From UBA6165 sp044233745 (lineage in GTDB: Bacteria; Bacteroidota; Bacteroidia; Flavobacteriales_D; Crocinitomicaceae), in the NCBI GenBank assembly GCA_044233745.1, contig JBIIJN010000030.1, forward strand, positions 1 to 27,120: a DNA stretch of 27,120 bases, given 5' to 3'. The notes below the pieces were generated by a model. That model saw only the letters and a program-made list of their open reading frames with translations, had not been told where the DNA came from and did not search any database. How positions within the stretch are numbered: position 1 is the first letter of the stretch; every line of letters starts with the position of its first letter. The translations under genes and the position numbers were made by a program. This document shows positions 1-7,981 of the stretch, piece after piece.

Positions 1-178
1 ACGGAGACATTTCAACTTTCACTCTATCTCCAGGTAAAATTTTGATGTAATTCATCCTCATTTTTCCTGAAATATGAGCCGTGATAATATGTCCGTTTTC
101 CAATTCAACTCGAAACATTGCATTTGATAATGCTTCAATGATTACGCCGTCTTGTTCTATTGATGATTGCTTAGCCAT
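1..178 (-). CDS. infA: Translation initiation factor IF-1, 3' end outside window
   Basis: IF-1 binds the A site of the 30S subunit during initiation together with IF-2 and IF-3. The visible 59 codons begin MAKQSSIEQDGVIIEALSNA and continue through the S1/OB-fold core, with FRVELENGHIITAHISGKMR and then NYIKILPGDRVKVEMSP, all characteristic of IF-1. The family is about 72 residues long, so roughly a dozen residues lie beyond the left edge. The ATG lies only 3 bases downstream of the secY stop, so the gene is the next member of the ribosomal protein operon and is co-transcribed with secY. No map (methionine aminopeptidase) or adk gene stands between secY and infA, unlike the order in many Firmicutes. 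Confidence 0.96.
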   Translation of the reverse strand, partial: MAKQSSIEQDGVIIEALSNAMFRVELENGHIITAHISGKMRMNYIKILPGDRVKVEMSP

Positions 179-181
179 AAA

Positions 182-1519
182 TTAGAATCCTGACATTTCG
201 TTATCTGTTCTTCTACCTCTTACTTTAGTGCCCTCCATCAAACCATCATAATGACGATTTAATAAGTAGCTTTCTATTTGTTGTAAAGTATCTAGAACAA
301 CCGCAACCATAATGAGCAAGGATGTCCCTCCAAAGAACATTGAGAAACCATCAGTAACGCCTGCCAATTTAGCGAATGCCGGAATAATTGCAATCAAGCC
401 CAAGAAAATGGCTCCTGGAAGCGTGATTCTTGAAATCAACTCATCCAAATACGAAGCAGTTTCTTCTCCCGGTTTCACTCCTGGTATAAAGCTGCCGTTC
501 ATTTTCATGTCTTCAGCCATTTGCTTAGGATTAATCATAATTGCTGTGTAGAAATAGGTAAACACCATAATCAACACAAACAATATAGCATTGTATCCTA
601 ATCCAAATATATCACCTAGACCTAAAAATGTTGAACCGCCATCTTCAGAGAGTGAACTCATCAACATGATCGGAACCGTCATAACCGCTTGTGCAAAAAT
701 GATTGGCATTACACCAGATGCATTCACCTTAATAGGTAAATAATCTCTTACCCCAGCTTCTGCAGCAGTTCCTCTCGATTGAACGATGCGTTTGGCAACA
801 CTAACAGGCACTTTTCTGACTCCCTGCACAATTAAAACTGTAACCATCACGACAACCATAAACAAAACAATCTCCATGATTATCATGATTGGGTTGCTCG
901 ATTTGCTCACAATTTCTTGTAGGAAAGCTGCTGGTAATCCTGCTAAGATACCTACTGTAATCAACAATGAAATACCATTACCTACACCACGATCGGTGAT
1001 ACGCTCTCCAATCCACATAGCAAACATGGTGCCCGCGATGAGAATCAAAGTACTTTGCACCCACCAAAACGGCGTGTTGCTGATAATTGCATTGCTGTTT
1101 CCAACATATAGACCCAAGTACGATGGAGCCTGAGCGGCACATATCACAATAGTTAACCACCTTGTGATATTGTTCATCTTGTTGCGTCCACTTTCGCCTT
1201 CTTTTTGCATTTTTTGCACAGCAGGAACTGCCATGCCCAAAAGTTGCATAATGATCGAAGCAGAAATGTATGGCATAATACCCAATGCTAAAATAGAGGC
1301 ATTACTAAATGCGCCACCGGAGAACAAAGCTAATATATCAGCCAGTCCACCTTGTTTAGCATTTTTAGCTGCTTCCGCAAGAGCAAAAGTATCAACACCT
1401 GGTAGCACGATAAAAGAACCTACTCTAAAAATTAGAATAAGCCCTAGTGTTACCAATATTCTATTTTTGAGTTCTTCAACCCTCCAAATGTTCCTTAGTG
1501 TCTCAAAAAATCGTTTCAT
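182..1519 (-). CDS. secY: Protein translocase subunit SecY
   Basis: SecY is the channel-forming subunit of the SecYEG translocon in the cytoplasmic membrane; it exports unfolded proteins and inserts membrane proteins. The 445-residue product has the usual length and alternates hydrophobic segments, consistent with ten transmembrane helices. Family hallmarks include the N-terminal RNIWRVEELKNRILVTLGLI, the early PGVDT loop, the GIMPYISASIIMQLL segment near residues 80-95, the ERITDRGVGNGISLLI region, and the late cytoplasmic IPGVKPGEETASYLDELISR loop. It is translated after rplO (26-base gap) and 3 bases ahead of infA, so export capacity is coupled to ribosome synthesis. Confidence 0.98.
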   Translation of the reverse strand: MKRFFETLRNIWRVEELKNRILVTLGLILIFRVGSFIVLPGVDTFALAEAAKNAKQGGLADILALFSGGAFSNASILALGIMPYISASIIMQLLGMAVPAVQKMQKEGESGRNKMNNITRWLTIVICAAQAPSYLGLYVGNSNAIISNTPFWWVQSTLILIAGTMFAMWIGERITDRGVGNGISLLITVGILAGLPAAFLQEIVSKSSNPIMIIMEIVLFMVVVMVTVLIVQGVRKVPVSVAKRIVQSRGTAAEAGVRDYLPIKVNASGVMPIIFAQAVMTVPIMLMSSLSEDGGSTFLGLGDIFGLGYNAILFVLIMVFTYFYTAIMINPKQMAEDMKMNGSFIPGVKPGEETASYLDELISRITLPGAIFLGLIAIIPAFAKLAGVTDGFSMFFGGTSLLIMVAVVLDTLQQIESYLLNRHYDGLMEGTKVRGRRTDNEMSGF

Positions 1520-1545
1520 GTTTCGAAAATAGTTGGCAAAATTAA

Positions 1546-1992
1546 TTAAAGTTCTGTAACGCTACCACCTTTAGACTCAATATTTGTTTTTGCCGAAGCA
1601 GAAAACTTATGAGCTGTAACTTTTACGGCAGAATTCAATTCACCTCTTCCAAGAACTTTTACCAAGTCATTGCCAGAAGCCAAACCATTTTCGCTGTAAA
1701 CGTCTAAGGTGAATTCAGTGATATTTTTCTTGTCAACCAAATTTTGGATGACGTCCAAATTAATCACTTTATACTCTACACGATTGATATTCTTGAAACC
1801 AAATTTCGGAACACGACGCTGCAAAGGCATTTGTCCACCTTCAAATCCAATTTTAGATTTGTAACCAGAACGAGACTTTGCACCCTTGTGCCCACGTGTC
1901 GAGGTACCTCCGTGACCGGATCCTTGACCTCTCGCAATTCGCTTCTCTTTTTTTACTGAACCACTTGCGGGCTTTAAATTATTCAAATTCAT
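1546..1992 (-). CDS. rplO: 50S ribosomal protein L15
   Basis: L15 is a late-assembly protein of the large subunit that contacts 23S rRNA. The 148-residue protein starts MNLNNLKPASGSVKKEKRIA and carries the glycine- and basic-rich N-terminal extension (RGQGSGHGGTSTRGHKGAKS, about residues 21-40) typical of L15, then GFEGGQMPLQRRVPKFGF. The globular C-terminal half ends in VTEL. It lies 20 bases downstream of rpmD and 26 bases ahead of secY, the standard spc-operon order. Nothing departs from the family. Confidence 0.98.
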   Translation of the reverse strand: MNLNNLKPASGSVKKEKRIARGQGSGHGGTSTRGHKGAKSRSGYKSKIGFEGGQMPLQRRVPKFGFKNINRVEYKVINLDVIQNLVDKKNITEFTLDVYSENGLASGNDLVKVLGRGELNSAVKVTAHKFSASAKTNIESKGGSVTEL

Positions 1993-2012
1993 TATTTCTA
2001 AACTTATAAGGT

Positions 2013-2189
2013 TTAATCAATTACTTCTAACAAGTGCTGAACCTTCTTGATCATGCCAAGAATTTGAGGAGTTGCCTCTTTTTCAACAATCTGGTTTATT
2101 CTTCTCAAACCAAGTGCTTGCACTGTAGCTTTTTGACGAGCCGGACGTTTGATTACACTTCTAACTAATTTATATTTTACTGTAGCCAT
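2013..2189 (-). CDS. rpmD: 50S ribosomal protein L30
   Basis: This short gene of 58 codons fills the space between rpsE and rplO. The product starts MATVKYKLVRSVIKRPARQK and continues ATVQALGLRRINQIVEKEAT, ending HLLEVID. The early KLVRS-IKRPA stretch and the central ALGLRRINQ segment are the conserved L30 signature. About 60 residues is the normal bacterial length. It is read in the same direction as its neighbours, 10 bases after the rpsE stop. L30 sits on the surface of the large subunit, and its position between S5 and L15 is the canonical one. Confidence 0.95.
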   Translation of the reverse strand: MATVKYKLVRSVIKRPARQKATVQALGLRRINQIVEKEATPQILGMIKKVQHLLEVID

Positions 2190-2199
2190 AATTCAAATA

Positions 2200-2715
2200 T
2201 TATCCGTTAAACACTTTATCCAAAGACACTCTTCTCTGCTTAGCGACAGCTACTGCATCGCGCATGTTTTCCAAGGCTACGAAAGTTGCTTTCACCACGT
2301 TGTGTGGATTTGACGAACCTTGCGACTTTGCCAATACATTGTGCACACCAACACTTTCAAGAACAGCACGCATCGCACCACCGGCGATTACACCTGTACC
2401 ATCTGTTGCAGGCTTCAAAAGAACGCGAGCTCCAGAAAACTTGCCCTTTTGCGTGTGCGGAACTGTACCTTTACGAATTGGAACTTCAATAAGGTTCTTT
2501 TTCGCATCATCAATAGCTTTTTGGATTGCTTCTGTAACTTCTTTGGCTTTACCAAGGCCATGACCCACTACACCATTCTCATTTCCAACCACTACGATTG
2601 CTGAGAAAGAGAAAGTACGACCACCTTTAGTAACCTTAGTTACACGATTCACGGCAACGAGTTTATCCTTCAACTCCATGTCTACCGCTTTTACACTGCT
2701 TACTTTACCTGACAT
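2200..2715 (-). CDS. rpsE: 30S ribosomal protein S5
   Basis: S5 is a small-subunit protein near the mRNA entry tunnel; it influences decoding accuracy and has mRNA helicase activity with S3 and S4. The 171-residue product contains the N-terminal double-stranded-RNA-binding-like domain with VTKGGRTFSFSAIVVVGNEN (about residues 28-47), followed by GVVGHGLGKAKEVTEAIQKA, and the C-terminal S5 fold with VLLKPATDGTGVIAGGAMRA and the SQGSSNPHNVVKAT stretch. The spectinomycin-binding loop near KVTKGGR looks intact. It sits 6 bases after rplR and 10 bases before rpmD. Confidence 0.98.
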   Translation of the reverse strand: MSGKVSSVKAVDMELKDKLVAVNRVTKVTKGGRTFSFSAIVVVGNENGVVGHGLGKAKEVTEAIQKAIDDAKKNLIEVPIRKGTVPHTQKGKFSGARVLLKPATDGTGVIAGGAMRAVLESVGVHNVLAKSQGSSNPHNVVKATFVALENMRDAVAVAKQRRVSLDKVFNG

Positions 2716-2721
2716 AATTTC

Positions 2722-3075
2722 TTAAAATTTAAGTCCTACTTCGCGTGCAGCGTCAGCAAGCGATTTAACACGACCATGATACAAATACCCATTTCTATCG
2801 AAAACCACACGCTCAACACCGGCCGCCATAGCTTTTTCAGCTACTTCTTTACCGACCATTTTCGCCTGATCAATTTTCGGAACACTCTGTGCACCATCAT
2901 TCTTCAATGAAGAAGCAGACACCAAGGTCACTCCTCTCACATCATCAATGATTTGTGCATAAATTTGTTTATTACTGCGATAAACTGTCAGTCTCGGAAC
3001 GTCAGCATTACCTGATACGTTCTTACGAATTCTGCGCTTAATTTTCGCTCTTCTTATTTCTTTACTGAATGCCAT
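2722..3075 (-). CDS. rplR: 50S ribosomal protein L18
   Basis: L18 binds 5S rRNA with L5 and L25-type proteins in the central protuberance. The 117-residue protein has the basic N terminus (RRAKIKRRIRKNVSGNADVP) followed by RLTVYRSNKQIYAQIIDD, the usual L18 core, and closes with the conserved FDRNGYLYHGRVKSLADAAR and EVGLKF. Length and motifs match the family. It lies 7 bases downstream of rplF and 6 bases upstream of rpsE. Confidence 0.98.
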   Translation of the reverse strand: MAFSKEIRRAKIKRRIRKNVSGNADVPRLTVYRSNKQIYAQIIDDVRGVTLVSASSLKNDGAQSVPKIDQAKMVGKEVAEKAMAAGVERVVFDRNGYLYHGRVKSLADAAREVGLKF

Positions 3076-3082
3076 AACCTAC

Positions 3083-3637
3083 TTATTTTTTACCTGCAGA
3101 TTTACCAGCTTTTCTTCTGATCTGCTCACCTTTAAACTTAATACCTTTTCCTTTGTATGGTTCTGGTTTGCGGAAAGAACGAATTTTCGCTGCAACTTGA
3201 CCAATAAGTTGTTTGTCATGAGATTCCAAAACGATTAAAGGCGGTTGACCTTTTACCATTTCAGTACTCAATTTAACTTCTTTCGGCACTTCCAACAGAA
3301 TTGGGTGAGAGTAACCAACAGACAGTTCTAAAACTTGTCCGTTTGCATTAGCACGGTAACCAACACCAACAACTTCCATTTCTTTCTTGAACCCTTCCGA
3401 TACACCAACAATCATATTGTTGATTAATGCTCTATACAAACCATGTTTTGAACGATGGTCCGGAGCGTCCGATTCGCGGGTTAAAGTAATGATTCCATCC
3501 TCAAGAGAAAAAAACACACAAGAATCCAATTCTTGTATCAATTCTCCTTTAGATCCTTTAACAGTAACCAAGTTACCGTCAACCTTTACCTCCACACCAC
3601 TCGGGATTGTAATTGGATTTTTTCCTATCCTTGACAT
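3083..3637 (-). CDS. rplF: 50S ribosomal protein L6
   Basis: L6 binds the sarcin-ricin and thiostrepton regions of 23S rRNA and is needed for late 50S assembly. The 184-residue product begins MSRIGKNPITIPSGVEVKVD and shows the two tandem L6 folds, with the conserved loop VGVGYRANANGQVLELSVGY (about residues 91-110) and the C-terminal signature RSFRKPEPYKGKGIKFKGEQ before a lysine-rich tail. It lies 20 bases downstream of rpsH in the usual order. Confidence 0.98.
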   Translation of the reverse strand: MSRIGKNPITIPSGVEVKVDGNLVTVKGSKGELIQELDSCVFFSLEDGIITLTRESDAPDHRSKHGLYRALINNMIVGVSEGFKKEMEVVGVGYRANANGQVLELSVGYSHPILLEVPKEVKLSTEMVKGQPPLIVLESHDKQLIGQVAAKIRSFRKPEPYKGKGIKFKGEQIRRKAGKSAGKK

Positions 3638-3657
3638 AAGCCGTTATTGTGTATAAA

Positions 3658-4056
3658 TTAATAAACGTAACATACCACCTCACCACCAACGTTCTCTTTA
3701 CGAGCTTCTTTGTCGGTAATCAAACCTTTAGAAGTAGAAATCATAGCGATTCCTAAACCGTTCAATACGCGAGGCAATTCAGTTGCATTACAATATTTAC
3801 GAAGACCTGGTTTAGAAATACGATCGATTCTTGTTATCGCATTTTTATTGGTCACCGCGTCGTAGCGCAATGCAATTTTAATTTTACCTTGTTTCCCATC
3901 CTCTTCAAAGCGGAAATTATCAATGTATCCCTTGTCAAAAAGGATTTTTGTCATTTCACGCTTCATGTTAGACGCAGGAATTTCTACTACTTTGTGATTT
4001 GCTCTTACCGCGTTTCTAATACGCGTAAGAAAATCAGCTATTGGATCTGTATACAT
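3658..4056 (-). CDS. rpsH: 30S ribosomal protein S8
   Basis: S8 is a primary 16S rRNA-binding protein; in enterobacteria it also represses the spc operon by binding its mRNA. I place the start at the ATG giving MYTDPIADFLTRIRNAVRAN, 132 residues, matching the family. The open frame extends 23 codons upstream but would overlap the end of rpsN and adds residues no S8 has. The C terminus keeps the RNA-binding signature ISTSKGLITDKEARKENVGG. The bases just before this ATG read TAGGAGAT, one of the few Shine-Dalgarno-like strings in the operon, although its spacing to the ATG (2 bases) is shorter than optimal. Gap to rpsN is 16 bases. Confidence 0.97.
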   Translation of the reverse strand: MYTDPIADFLTRIRNAVRANHKVVEIPASNMKREMTKILFDKGYIDNFRFEEDGKQGKIKIALRYDAVTNKNAITRIDRISKPGLRKYCNATELPRVLNGLGIAMISTSKGLITDKEARKENVGGEVVCYVY

Positions 4057-4072
4057 ATCTCCTAAAATTATT

Positions 4073-4342
4073 TTACCAACTTGATTTTTTAATCCCTGGG
4101 ATTTTACCAGCCAAAGCCATCTCACGGAAAGTTACTCTCGAAAGACCGAATTGTCTCATATACCCTCTTGGACGACCAGTCAATTTACATCTGTTGTGCA
4201 AACGAACTTTTGACGAGTTCGCTGGTAACTTTTGTAAACCTTCCCAATCTCCAGCTTCCTTCAAAGCTTCACGTTTAGCAGCATATTTAGCTACCATTTT
4301 TTCACGTTTGCGCTCACGCGCTTTCATTGATTCTTTTGCCAT
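4073..4342 (-). CDS. rpsN: 30S ribosomal protein S14, zinc-independent form
   Basis: S14 completes the head of the 30S subunit. The 89-residue length and the presence of a single cysteine (in HNRCKLTGRPRGYMRQFGLS) identify the longer C-minus form, which lacks the two CxxC pairs of the zinc-binding version. The C-terminal segment SRVTFREMALAGKIPGIKKS SW-end is the family signature. It is 8 bases downstream of rplE and 16 bases upstream of rpsH. Because it needs no zinc, this copy should not be subject to the Zur-controlled paralogue switching known for S14 in other bacteria. Confidence 0.98.
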   Translation of the reverse strand: MAKESMKARERKREKMVAKYAAKREALKEAGDWEGLQKLPANSSKVRLHNRCKLTGRPRGYMRQFGLSRVTFREMALAGKIPGIKKSSW

Positions 4343-4350
4343 CTTAATTC

Positions 4351-4899
4351 TTATTTAGTGAATGGGAAACCAAACGCGTCCAACAATGCTTTTGCTTCTT
4401 CATCTGTTTCTGCATTGGTTACAAACGTGATGTCCATACCCATGATGCGGCTAACCTTATCGATATCAATTTCAGGGAAAATGATGTGTTCTTTAACGCC
4501 CATGTTGAAATTCCCACGACCATCAAAACCTTTGGCACTAACGCCTCTGAAGTCACGAGTTCTAGGAAGAGCAACAGATAGAAGTCTATCAAAAAACTCA
4601 TACATTTTATCACCACGCAAAGTTACCTTCGTTCCAATCGGCATTCCTTTTCTCAATTTGAAATTAGAAATATCCTTTTTGGAATTTGTTGCAATAGCGC
4701 GCTGACCAGTAATTGTTGTCATATCTTGAACAGCGGAGTCAATTAACTTCTTATCTCCAACTGCGTCACCAATACCTTGGCTAACAACAATTTTTTGTAA
4801 TCTCGGAACGCTCATCACTGATTTGTATCCGAATTTTTCAGATAAAGTAGAAACAACTTCGTTTCTATACTTTACTTTTAATCTAGGTTGATAGTTCAT
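4351..4899 (-). CDS. rplE: 50S ribosomal protein L5
   Basis: L5 binds 5S rRNA in the central protuberance and touches the P-site tRNA. The 182-residue product starts MNYQPRLKVKYRNEVVSTLS and has the conserved VPRLQKIVVSQGIGDAV stretch, then the PIGTKVTLRGDKMYEFFDRL and LPRTRDFRGVSAKGFDGRGN signatures, and ends in EAKALLDAFGFPF. Its ATG shares one base with the rplX stop codon (TAATG), so the two are probably translationally coupled. Confidence 0.98.
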   Translation of the reverse strand: MNYQPRLKVKYRNEVVSTLSEKFGYKSVMSVPRLQKIVVSQGIGDAVGDKKLIDSAVQDMTTITGQRAIATNSKKDISNFKLRKGMPIGTKVTLRGDKMYEFFDRLLSVALPRTRDFRGVSAKGFDGRGNFNMGVKEHIIFPEIDIDKVSRIMGMDITFVTNAETDEEAKALLDAFGFPFTK

Positions 4900-5216
4900 T
4901 ACTTGATCTCCTCTCCAGTCTTTTTAGAATAACGTACCAAATTACCTTTTGCATCTTCACGACGACCAATACGTGTTGGCTTATCGTTTACTAATAGCAT
5001 TAGGTTCGACAAATGAATTGCAGCTTCTCTATCCTCAATACTGCCTTGAGGACTAGTAGCGCTAGGCTTGATGTGTTTTTTAACCAAATTCACACCTTCA
5101 ACGATGGCACGATTTTTATTTCGGTCAATAGACACAACTTTCCCTTTTTCTCCACGAGATTCACCGCTCATTACCTGAACCATGTCTCCAACTTTTACAT
5201 GTAATTTCTTTTGCAT
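4899..5216 (-). CDS. rplX: 50S ribosomal protein L24
   Basis: L24 is an assembly initiator protein near the exit tunnel. The 105-residue product contains a KOW motif at the N terminus (KVGDMVQVMSGESRGEKGKV, about residues 8-27) followed by IVEGVNLVKKHIKPS, both diagnostic of L24. Its stop codon overlaps the rplE start by one base. It is preceded by rplN with an 11-base gap. Confidence 0.98.
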   Translation of the reverse strand: MQKKLHVKVGDMVQVMSGESRGEKGKVVSIDRNKNRAIVEGVNLVKKHIKPSATSPQGSIEDREAAIHLSNLMLLVNDKPTRIGRREDAKGNLVRYSKKTGEEIK

Positions 5217-5227
5217 GATTCAAATTA

Positions 5228-5596
5228 TTAGAGCACCTCAGGTGCAAGTGAAACAATTTTCATGAAGTTGTTCTCGCGCAATTCACGAGCCACAGGTCCA
5301 AAAATACGAGTACCTCTCATCTCACCTGCAGCATTCAAAAGAACAACTGCATTATCATCGAATCGGATATACGATCCATCTGGACGACGTACTTCTTTTC
5401 TTGTACGAACAACCACCGCCTTTGCAACGCTACCTTTTTTCACGTTCCCAGAGGGCGATGCACTCTTTACAGAGACAACTATTTTGTCGCCTACAGAAGC
5501 ATATCTTCTTTTCGTACCACCAAGTACTCGAATACATAATACTTCTTTGGCGCCACTGTTATCTGCTACTGCCAATCTTGATTCTTGTTGTATCAT
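5228..5596 (-). CDS. rplN: 50S ribosomal protein L14
   Basis: L14 contacts 16S rRNA in an intersubunit bridge. The 122-residue protein is the standard length and begins MIQQESRLAVADNSGAKEVL, one of the most conserved ribosomal protein starts. It keeps the VVRTRKEVRRPDGSYIRFDD and RGTRIFGPVARELRE motifs and ends APEVL. It stands 9 bases after rpsQ and 11 bases before rplX. Confidence 0.98.
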   Translation of the reverse strand: MIQQESRLAVADNSGAKEVLCIRVLGGTKRRYASVGDKIVVSVKSASPSGNVKKGSVAKAVVVRTRKEVRRPDGSYIRFDDNAVVLLNAAGEMRGTRIFGPVARELRENNFMKIVSLAPEVL

Positions 5597-5605
5597 CGCT
5601 ACAAA

Positions 5606-5863
5606 CTATTTAGCTCTTTCAATAATTTCAACCAATCTCCAGTTTTTTGTCTTCGACAAAGGTCTGGTCTCCATGATGCGTACAGTATCGCCGATACCTA
5701 CTTCATTTTTTTCATCATGAGCCACAAACTTGGTTGTTTTGTTAACAAACTTACCGTATTTCGGGTGCTTCACTTTACGGGCAACAGCAACGACAATTGA
5801 CTTGTCCATTTTATTGCTAGTAACAACACCGATACGCTCTTTTCTTAAATTACGATCTTCCAT
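5606..5863 (-). CDS. rpsQ: 30S ribosomal protein S17
   Basis: S17 is a primary 16S rRNA-binding protein with an OB fold. The 85-residue sequence has the family core RKERIGVVTSNKMDKSIVVA, the HPKYGKFVNKTTKFVAHDE loop, and IGDTVRIMETRPLSKTKNWR followed by LVEIIERAK. Length is normal. It lies 19 bases after rpmC and 9 bases before rplN. Confidence 0.98.
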   Translation of the reverse strand: MEDRNLRKERIGVVTSNKMDKSIVVAVARKVKHPKYGKFVNKTTKFVAHDEKNEVGIGDTVRIMETRPLSKTKNWRLVEIIERAK

Positions 5864-5882
5864 TGTAATCTTGTTTAAAGGC

Positions 5883-6077
5883 TTACGCCGTTTTTAATCT
5901 TTTAGAAAGTTCAGTGCTCAAACGAGCTACATTCTTTCTTGCATTACGAATGACCATTGGATTTTCCATAGGAGCGATTTTATGGTTCAACTTCATTTTA
6001 TAAAGTTGCTCTTTAAAATCAGACAAACGCTCGCGAACATCTTCCAATGACAATTTCGATATTTCTTCCTGCTTCAT
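5883..6077 (-). CDS. rpmC: 50S ribosomal protein L29
   Basis: L29 lies at the polypeptide tunnel exit next to L23, where it helps form the docking site for signal recognition particle and trigger factor. The 64-residue product starts MKQEEISKLSLEDVRERLSD and continues into the conserved KMKLNHKIAPMENPMVIRNA and RKNVARLSTELSKR segments; it is predicted to be a helical hairpin. It sits between rplP (8-base gap) and rpsQ (19-base gap). Confidence 0.97.
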   Translation of the reverse strand: MKQEEISKLSLEDVRERLSDFKEQLYKMKLNHKIAPMENPMVIRNARKNVARLSTELSKRLKTA

Positions 6078-6085
6078 AATTCTTC

Positions 6086-6514
6086 TTATTTAGTTGGAAT
6101 AACGTAGTCATTTCGTACTACAAATTTACACTTAACTGGAAGCTTTTGAGCGGCCAAACGCATAGCTTCTTTTGCGATTTCATACGGAACACCGTCTGAT
6201 TCGAACATGATTCTTCCTGGCTTAACCACGGCAACCCAATGGCTTGGAGCACCTTTACCTTTACCCATCCTTACTTCGGCTGGTTTAGAGGTAATTGGTT
6301 TGTCTGGGAAAATTCGAATCCACACTTTTCCTTCACGTTTCATAAAACGTGTAACAGCAATACGCGAAGCTTCTATTTGACGTGATGTAATCCATCCCGC
6401 TTCTAAAGACTTCAAGCCAAAAGATCCAAATGCGATGGTGCTTCCACGATGAGCTTCACCACGATTTCTTCCCTTATGTGCTTTTCTGAACTTAGTTCTT
6501 TTTGGTTGTAACAT
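6086..6514 (-). CDS. rplP: 50S ribosomal protein L16
   Basis: L16 contacts the A-site tRNA elbow and completes the functional core of the 50S subunit. The 142-residue protein starts MLQPKRTKFRKAHKGRNRGE and shows the expected FGSFGLKSLEAGWITSRQIE, the RMGKGKGAPSHWVAVVKPGR stretch, and a C terminus containing AAQKLPVKCKFV. It lies 8 bases before rpmC and 29 bases after rpsC. Nothing is unusual. Confidence 0.98.
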   Translation of the reverse strand: MLQPKRTKFRKAHKGRNRGEAHRGSTIAFGSFGLKSLEAGWITSRQIEASRIAVTRFMKREGKVWIRIFPDKPITSKPAEVRMGKGKGAPSHWVAVVKPGRIMFESDGVPYEIAKEAMRLAAQKLPVKCKFVVRNDYVIPTK

Positions 6515-6543
6515 AATCCGAATTTTATTGGATTAAAAATCAA

Positions 6544-7278
6544 TTAATTTTTCTTTCTACGACCTCCACCCATAGCAGGTTTTCTGTCTCTTCCCGCTGG
6601 AGCTGCACCTTCTTTTTTAGCTGCCATTCCAATGTTTGGAGACAAGTCGCGTTTGCCATAAACTTCACCTTTACAAATCCATACCTTGATACCGATACGA
6701 CCGTAAGTAGTGTGAGCTTCGGCTGTTGCGTAATCAATGTCTGCGCGGAATGTATGCAAAGGAGTTCGACCATCCTTAAACATTTCATCACGAGCCATTT
6801 CAGCACCGTTAAGACGACCGGCGATTTTCACCTTGATCCCTTCGGCACCCATACGCATGGTAGAGGCGATTGCCATTTTGATTGCACGTCTGAAAGAAAT
6901 TCGAGCTTCAATTTGGCGTGCAATTCCATCTGCAACCAAATTAGCATCTAGTTCAGGACGCTTAATTTCAAAGATGTTTATTTGAACATCCTTTTTAGTA
7001 AGCTTCTTCAACTCTTCTTTCAACTTGTCAACTTCTTGACCACCTTTACCTATAATTACACCTGGACGCGCTGTGTTGATAGTAACGGTAATCAACTTCA
7101 ACGTACGTTCGATGATAATTTGAGAAATACTAGCACGAGATAAACGTGCACGAAGGTATCTGCGGATATTATAATCCTCAAGGATTTTGTCACCGTAATT
7201 CTTACCTCCATACCAGTTAGATTCCCATCCTCTGATGTAACCTAATCTATTTCCAATTGGATTTGCCTTTTGTCCCAT
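6544..7278 (-). CDS. rpsC: 30S ribosomal protein S3
   Basis: S3 lines the mRNA entry channel and contributes to ribosomal helicase activity. I start it at the ATG giving MGQKANPIGNRLGYIRGWES (244 residues), because this is the invariant family N terminus; the frame is open 23 codons further upstream, but that part overlaps rplV and resembles no S3. A KH domain with the loop VIIGKGGQEVDKL lies at about residues 74-86, and the C-terminal domain has RMGAEGIKVKIAGRLNGAEM and DYATAEAHTTYGRIGIKVWI. The tail (KKEGAAPAGRDRKPAMGGGR and following residues) is a basic, probably disordered extension. Confidence 0.97.
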   Translation of the reverse strand: MGQKANPIGNRLGYIRGWESNWYGGKNYGDKILEDYNIRRYLRARLSRASISQIIIERTLKLITVTINTARPGVIIGKGGQEVDKLKEELKKLTKKDVQINIFEIKRPELDANLVADGIARQIEARISFRRAIKMAIASTMRMGAEGIKVKIAGRLNGAEMARDEMFKDGRTPLHTFRADIDYATAEAHTTYGRIGIKVWICKGEVYGKRDLSPNIGMAAKKEGAAPAGRDRKPAMGGGRRKKN

Positions 7279-7282
7279 GCTT

Positions 7283-7681
7283 TTACTTATTAATTTCGTC
7301 AACAATAATTGTAACGTGATTTGAACGTTTTCTGATTCGGTGCGCACGCCCTTGAGGTGCAGCTTGAATACGTTTGATCATTCCACCATCACATACCATA
7401 ACTGATTTTACAAACAATTCAGCCTCATCAATCGACTTATCTTCATTTTTCTGTTCCCAATTATTGATAGCAGAAAGGAGTAGTTTCTCCAATCTTGGTG
7501 CGCCATCTTTCGCATTGTGCTTCAAAATGTTCAATGCCTTGTTCACTTCCACACCTCTCACCAAATCTGCAACCAAGCGCATTTTGCGAGGAGAAATCGG
7601 ACAATTGTTGAGCTTGGCAAAAGCAATTTGCTTTAACTCTTCCTTGCGGTTTTCCGCAACTATTCTTTTTCTAGAGCCCAT
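7283..7681 (-). CDS. rplV: 50S ribosomal protein L22
   Basis: L22 spans the wall of the nascent-peptide tunnel; its long beta-hairpin is a known macrolide-resistance locus. The 132-residue protein has the core NCPISPRKMRLVADLVRGVE (about residues 27-46), then LEKLLLSAINNWEQKNEDKS, and the hairpin region with MVCDGGMIKRIQAAPQGRAH and RIRKRSNHVTIIV. The N terminus (MGSRKRIVAENRKEELKQIA) is extended relative to the E. coli protein by roughly 20 residues. It lies 4 bases before rpsC. Confidence 0.97.
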   Translation of the reverse strand: MGSRKRIVAENRKEELKQIAFAKLNNCPISPRKMRLVADLVRGVEVNKALNILKHNAKDGAPRLEKLLLSAINNWEQKNEDKSIDEAELFVKSVMVCDGGMIKRIQAAPQGRAHRIRKRSNHVTIIVDEINK

Positions 7682-7696
7682 TATTACTAATTTTTA

Positions 7697-7975
7697 TTAT
7701 CTCTTTTTATTCTTTTTATCGGCACCGTGACCTCTAAAATTTCTTGTTGGTGCAAATTCACCTAACTTGTGACCTACCATATTCTCTGTTACAAAAACTG
7801 GAATAAACTTATTGCCATTGTGAACAGCGAAAGTAAGTCCAATAAAATCCGGCGTAATAGTGGATGCTCTTGACCAAGTCTTGATAACATTTTTGCTACC
7901 AGACTCTTGAGCTGCATCAACACGCATAGCCAATTTATAATGTACGAACGGTGGTTTTTTTAACGAACGACTCAT
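7697..7975 (-). CDS. rpsS: 30S ribosomal protein S19
   Basis: S19 forms a complex with S13 in the 30S head near the A-site tRNA. The 92-residue product begins MSRSLKKPPFVHYKLAMRVD and has the conserved IKTWSRASTITPDFIGLTFA, VHNGNKFIPVFVTENMVGHK and LGEFAPTRNFRGH motifs in order. The length is normal. It is 6 bases downstream of rplB. Confidence 0.98.
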   Translation of the reverse strand: MSRSLKKPPFVHYKLAMRVDAAQESGSKNVIKTWSRASTITPDFIGLTFAVHNGNKFIPVFVTENMVGHKLGEFAPTRNFRGHGADKKNKKR

Positions 7976-7981
7976 ATGCTA

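Noticed and set aside
312..551. Plus-strand open frames inside secY and many ribosomal genes
   Set aside because: They lie antisense to highly conserved genes, have no homology-like features and reflect codon bias of the real strand.
4057..4125. Upstream extension of the rpsH reading frame
   Set aside because: It overlaps rpsN and adds residues foreign to S8; the family N terminus starts at 4056.
7279..7347. Upstream extension of the rpsC reading frame
   Set aside because: It overlaps rplV; the invariant MGQKANPIG start is at 7278.
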